A stretch of 8,067 bases of DNA from Puniceicoccales bacterium (lineage in GTDB: Bacteria > Verrucomicrobiota > Verrucomicrobiia > Opitutales > LL51): NCBI GenBank assembly GCA_031267435.1, contig JAIRZB010000037.1, positions 1-8,067 of the forward strand. Direction: 5' to 3'. A program made the translations under genes and the position numbers. Numbering within the stretch: position 1 is the stretch's first letter; each line of letters opens with the position of its first letter. The notes beneath the pieces are model-generated. The model saw nothing but the letters and a program-made list of their open reading frames with translations. It was not told the DNA's origin and searched no databases. Positions 5,896-8,067 of this stretch are shown here, in pieces.

Positions 5896-6136
5896 TTCCT
5901 GAAATAGATTTAGAAAAAATAAAATTTTTTGTATTTTTCGGAAATGTCTACCGTGCCAGCAAAAACGGTAGCTAATGCCATTTTTCTAGAAAAATTTCGC
6001 AAATAATATTCCATTTAGCCCCCTTTCGCGCAAAAATTAGAAAATTTTTTCTTGAAATTGAGTATTTATTATTGCATTACGCACATTTTACAAAATATAG
6101 AGTATTCTCCTTTGTTAACTTTTATGTTTTAATATA
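5896..6136. other. AT-rich spacer with palindromes before mgtE
   Basis: No gene is visible. It contains a hairpin (CTACCGT 5948-5954, 10-nt loop, ACGGTAG 5965-5971) and a 16-bp perfect palindrome ATTTTTCTAGAAAAAT (5980-5995). Possible promoter fragments (TTGAAA at 6052-6057, TTTACA at 6087-6092) have no well-spaced -10 partner, so I do not call an mgtE promoter. The perfect TATAAT at 6133-6138 overlaps the mgtE ATG. Confidence 0.5.
5948..5995. repeat. Adjacent hairpin and 16-bp palindrome
   Basis: A 7-bp perfect stem (5948-5954 with 5965-5971) is followed nine bases later by the palindrome at 5980-5995. The palindrome has a T-run on either strand, so the pair might act as a weak bidirectional terminator or a protein-binding site. 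Neither is established. Confidence 0.5.
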
Positions 6137-7516
6137 ATGCCCGATATCATCCAAAATCATGCCGTTGCTAATAAATTAGAGCAATATTCCATCGATGATC
6201 TTATGCATTTCGTCGATGGTGGGCTCGATACGATCGATCCCGTTAAACTTTCCAATACTTCGCCCTATGACGTTAGCCTTTTCCTTGAGCGTCTTTCCTC
6301 CGATGATCAGCAGTTCATTCTCCGTAAACTTTCCTCTTCGGATGCCTCTCTCGTTCTCGCAGAAATGTATTCCAGCGATTCCGCTGAAATTCTTAGCGAA
6401 ATGCGTGATCACCGTGCCATTAAAATTCTCGAGGAACTCGAACCCGATGACGCCGTCGATCTTCTCCTAAACGTTGAAACCCGTGACCGCGAACGCCTTC
6501 TCGGTAAGCTATCTACGGAATTTGCTGCAACTATCCGTAGTCTCATGCGCTATGATCCGGATACGGCCGGCGGTGTCATGACCCCTTACGTGACCACTCT
6601 ACGCGAAACGATGACCGTCGATCAAGCCATTCAATATATCCGCCGCGAAAAAAATGAAACGGAAAATAGTGACATTCTCTACGTCGTCGATAGCCACCGG
6701 AGGCTTGTCGGTACAACGACGGTACGCAATCTCATCTGGGCAAAATCTCAACAAAGTATCGCCGATATCATGGAGCGGGATACAACGTCGATTTGTAAGC
6801 CAGACGAGTCTAAGCAGGATGTTGCCCTAACGATGACCGAAAGTCATGCCCAAACATTACCCGTTGTCGATAATCAAGGGCGCCTATTGGGTATCATTAC
6901 CCATGACGATGTCATCGATATTTTGCATGAGTTGGCAACGGCAGATATGCAAAAATTATACGGTGCGGGCGGTAATGAACATATTACCGATGGTGTTTTT
7001 TCCAGCGTCCGGCGTCGCACACCCTGGTTATTTGTTAATTTGCTATTTTCAACGATCAGTACCACGGTCATTGCAAAGTTTTCGGATCAAATTCAACAGT
7101 GCGCAGTTTTGGCAGCATTTTTAAATTTGATTACGATTTTGAGCGACAATTCGGCCTCGCAGGTGCTATCGATTGCGATCCGCGGCCTTGCACTGGGCGA
7201 AGTTTTCCCTTCGGATGTAAAACGTATCTACGTGAGAGAGATCTGCAAAGGATTCATTAGCGGCATTATTATTGGTATTGCCGCTGGCATGCTAGCCATT
7301 TTGTGGACACACAATCAAATCATGGGCGTATTAGTTTTTGCTTCGCTGACGGTTAATATGGTTTTAGCAGGTTTACTGGGAGCTTTTGTTCCCATTTTTC
7401 TTAAAAAAGTGAAGCTTGATCCAGCCAATAGTTCAACAATTATTCTAACCGCCATCCTGGAACCTATTTCGACTTTTATTTTTCTTCGAATGGGCGCTTC
7501 GCTACTAACGATTTAA
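6137..7516 (+). CDS. mgtE: MgtE-family magnesium transporter with altered pore motifs
   Basis: MgtE proteins are dimeric inner-membrane Mg2+ channels gated by cytoplasmic Mg2+ sensor domains. The 459-residue protein is of standard length. It has an acidic, helical MgtE N domain (about 20-135), the linker RYDPDTAGGVMTPYVTTL (138-155), and two CBS domains (about 145-205 and 208-268, each with a V-V-D turn). A connecting helix precedes five membrane segments at about 297-313, 320-336, 372-390, 396-422 and 432-456. In the membrane part the usual GGNAGSQ signature reads SDNSASQ (336-342), and R349 and LALGE (351-355) follow. DPA (428-430) is kept, but the pore Asp that lies 14 residues after this Asp in the Thermus thermophilus protein is Glu (E442). 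ATG 6137 has no Shine-Dalgarno sequence, and the next in-frame Met (residue 23) would clip the N domain. It is a single gene with no partner. Mg2+ transport is likely, with selectivity less certain. Confidence 0.93.
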   Translation: MPDIIQNHAVANKLEQYSIDDLMHFVDGGLDTIDPVKLSNTSPYDVSLFLERLSSDDQQFILRKLSSSDASLVLAEMYSSDSAEILSEMRDHRAIKILEELEPDDAVDLLLNVETRDRERLLGKLSTEFAATIRSLMRYDPDTAGGVMTPYVTTLRETMTVDQAIQYIRREKNETENSDILYVVDSHRRLVGTTTVRNLIWAKSQQSIADIMERDTTSICKPDESKQDVALTMTESHAQTLPVVDNQGRLLGIITHDDVIDILHELATADMQKLYGAGGNEHITDGVFSSVRRRTPWLFVNLLFSTISTTVIAKFSDQIQQCAVLAAFLNLITILSDNSASQVLSIAIRGLALGEVFPSDVKRIYVREICKGFISGIIIGIAAGMLAILWTHNQIMGVLVFASLTVNMVLAGLLGAFVPIFLKKVKLDPANSSTIILTAILEPISTFIFLRMGASLLTI

Positions 7517-7522
7517 AGCAAG

Positions 7523-7540
7523 CCCCACCCCACCCCACCC
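7523..7540 (-). other. Perfect G-quadruplex motif (minus strand)
   Basis: The plus strand reads CCCCACCCCACCCCACCC, so the minus strand has four G-runs of 3-4 separated by single T loops, a canonical and very stable G4 pattern. It begins 7 bp after the mgtE stop, at the composition boundary. Confidence 0.8.
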
Positions 7541-7560
7541 TAAGGACTGCGCGCCCTTAG
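7540..7560 (+). repeat. Hairpin just downstream of mgtE
   Basis: CTAAGG (7540-7545) pairs with CCTTAG (7555-7560) across a 9-nt loop. It has no T-run, so intrinsic termination is doubtful. Together with the adjacent G4 it could still mark the 3' end of the mgtE transcript. Confidence 0.45.
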
Positions 7561-7563
7561 AAT

Positions 7564-7734
7564 CCCCGCCAGGGGACCCAGCCCCTGGACCTGGAGGCGG
7601 CCGGTTCCCCGGGCTGAGGCCCGTGGTCCGGGCCGACCGGGGGGCCTAAGGCCCCGCCCGCGGCTTCGCCGCGGGCGGGGCAACTAAGTTGACCCTGCGG
7701 CCAAACCATGCGAAATTCGCATGGCTTGGCCGCA
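7564..7734. repeat. Hairpin module, copy 1
   Basis: It contains, in order: CCAGGGG/CCCCTGG (7569-7588); an imperfect CGGCCGGT hairpin (7598-7635); GGGGCC-taa-GGCCCC (7641-7655); a 14-bp stem with loop TTC (7651-7681); CAAC-taa-GTTG (7681-7691); and a compound stem at 7696-7734 (CCATGCGA core, loop AAT, flanked after an A.C mismatch by GCGGCCAA/TTGGCCGC). The same series recurs at 7826-7999. Confidence 0.85.
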
Positions 7735-7743
7735 TATCGAGGT

Positions 7744-7764
7744 CAAGGAGTCCGTGACTCCTTG
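7744..7764. repeat. Inter-module hairpin 1
   Basis: CAAGGAGTC (7744-7752), loop CGT, GACTCCTTG (7756-7764): a perfect 9-bp stem. Confidence 0.8.
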
Positions 7765-7770
7765 CGGGGT

Positions 7771-7787
7771 ATGGGGCGGAGCCCCAT
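7771..7787. repeat. Inter-module hairpin 2
   Basis: ATGGGGC (7771-7777), loop GGA, GCCCCAT (7781-7787): a perfect 7-bp stem. Confidence 0.75.
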
Positions 7788-7799
7788 GGTTAGCAATAA

Positions 7800-7820
7800 C
7801 AAGGGGAATCCTTCCCCTTG
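7800..7820. repeat. Inter-module hairpin 3
   Basis: CAAGGGGAA (7800-7808), loop TCC, TTCCCCTTG (7812-7820): a perfect 9-bp stem. Confidence 0.8.
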
Positions 7821-7825
7821 CAACC

Positions 7826-7999
7826 CCCCGCCAGGGGATCCCTCCCCTGGACCTGGATTGCGGCCGGTTCCACGGGCATCCGCCCGTGGTACCGGCCGAC
7901 CATGGGGCCTAAGGCCCCGCCCGCAGCGAAGCCGCGGGCGGGGCAACTAAGTTGACCCTGCGGCCACACCATGCGAAATTTTCGCATGGTGTGGCCGCT
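7826..7999. repeat. Hairpin module, copy 2
   Basis: It has the same series as copy 1: CCAGGGG/CCCCTGG (7831-7850); CGGCCGGT and CCACGGGC arms with a T.T mismatch and 4-nt loop (7861-7898); GGGGCC-taa-GGCCCC (7904-7918); an 11-bp GCCCCGCCCGC stem (7914-7944); CAAC-taa-GTTG (7944-7954); and an 18-bp perfect stem (7960-7977 with 7981-7998, loop ATT). The last stem can extend past a T.T mismatch through GACCC (7954-7958) and GGGTC (8000-8004). Confidence 0.85.
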
Positions 8000-8013
8000 G
8001 GGTCCTTTGTTCT

Positions 8014-8036
8014 GGCCCGCGGCTGCGCCGCGGGCC
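8014..8036. repeat. Terminal GC hairpin
   Basis: GGCCCGCGGC (8014-8023), loop TGC, GCCGCGGGCC (8027-8036): a perfect 10-bp stem. Its CCCGCGGC/GCCGCGGG core matches the 14-bp hairpin of module copy 1, making it a third relative of that hairpin. The last 31 bases of the window show nothing recognisable. Confidence 0.8.
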
Positions 8037-8067
8037 TGGGTTCGTCGGGCAGGGTACGATGTTCCTG

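Larger units (their letters stand above)
7517..8067. repeat. GC-rich hairpin island without genes
   Basis: Composition changes sharply from the mixed-composition mgtE gene to very GC-rich DNA within about 10 bp of its stop. The whole stretch is built of back-to-back perfect or near-perfect inverted repeats, mostly with 3-nt loops, and contains two long direct modules. Open frames of 60-80 codons on both strands exist only because GC-rich inverted repeats lack stops; they are Pro/Gly/Arg-rich and mutually mirrored. The island continues past the right edge. Confidence 0.85.

Noticed and set aside
6133..6138. Perfect TATAAT before mgtE
   Set aside because: It overlaps the ATG, and its best -35 candidate (TTGTTA 6112-6117) has only a 15-bp spacer. 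Transcription from it would start inside the gene.
7708..7987. Several 63-80-codon open frames on both strands in the GC-rich tail
   Set aside because: They run straight through perfect inverted repeats, mirror each other on the two strands, are Pro/Gly/Arg-rich, and lack a ribosome-binding site or any family resemblance.

Overview
The window reads as a piece of a bacterial chromosome, probably from the Planctomycetota-Verrucomicrobiota-Chlamydiota group. A Verrucomicrobiota/Opitutae-type host-associated bacterium is my best guess. The clues are a type II-style pseudopilin with a DGHV C-terminal signature of the kind common in those phyla, a short EF-Ts, modest GC content in the genes, and an exported eukaryote-like Myb/SANT protein. 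No 16S rRNA gene is present, so this placement is inference.

Layout. Positions 1-42 may hold the last codons of a gene entering from the left, and 43-277 is non-coding. It ends in three phased 11-bp AT-rich repeats that abut a strong promoter. This promoter drives a short plus-strand gene (317-719) encoding a signal peptide followed by a divergent Myb/SANT-like domain, now split by a +1 frameshift. Its 3' end overlaps the 3' end of a minus-strand housekeeping block read in the order fabD (fatty-acid initiation), ispH (last step of the MEP isoprenoid pathway), rpsB (ribosomal protein S2), tsf (EF-Ts). Spacing of 9 nt between fabD and ispH and between rpsB and tsf, with Shine-Dalgarno sites overlapping the upstream stop codons, indicates translationally linked pairs.

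From about 4314 to 5895 a single pseudopilin gene (4705-5595) sits between two roughly 280-bp direct repeats, each built from an ~85-bp A unit and an ~150-bp B unit. The gene's promoter is so close that its mRNA should be leaderless. An AT-rich spacer with palindromes (5896-6136) leads to an MgtE-family Mg2+ transporter (6137-7516) whose pore signature residues are altered.

Directly after mgtE the composition switches abruptly to very GC-rich DNA (7517-8067, running off the right edge). It contains no credible gene. It starts with a perfect G-quadruplex motif on the minus strand and then holds at least a dozen hairpins, most with 3-nt loops. Six of them recur in the same order in two ~172-bp modules. 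A base-pair-preserving difference between the copies suggests that the folded form matters or that the repeats spread through a hairpin-dependent process. This hairpin island and the exported Myb-like protein are the two most unusual items here.
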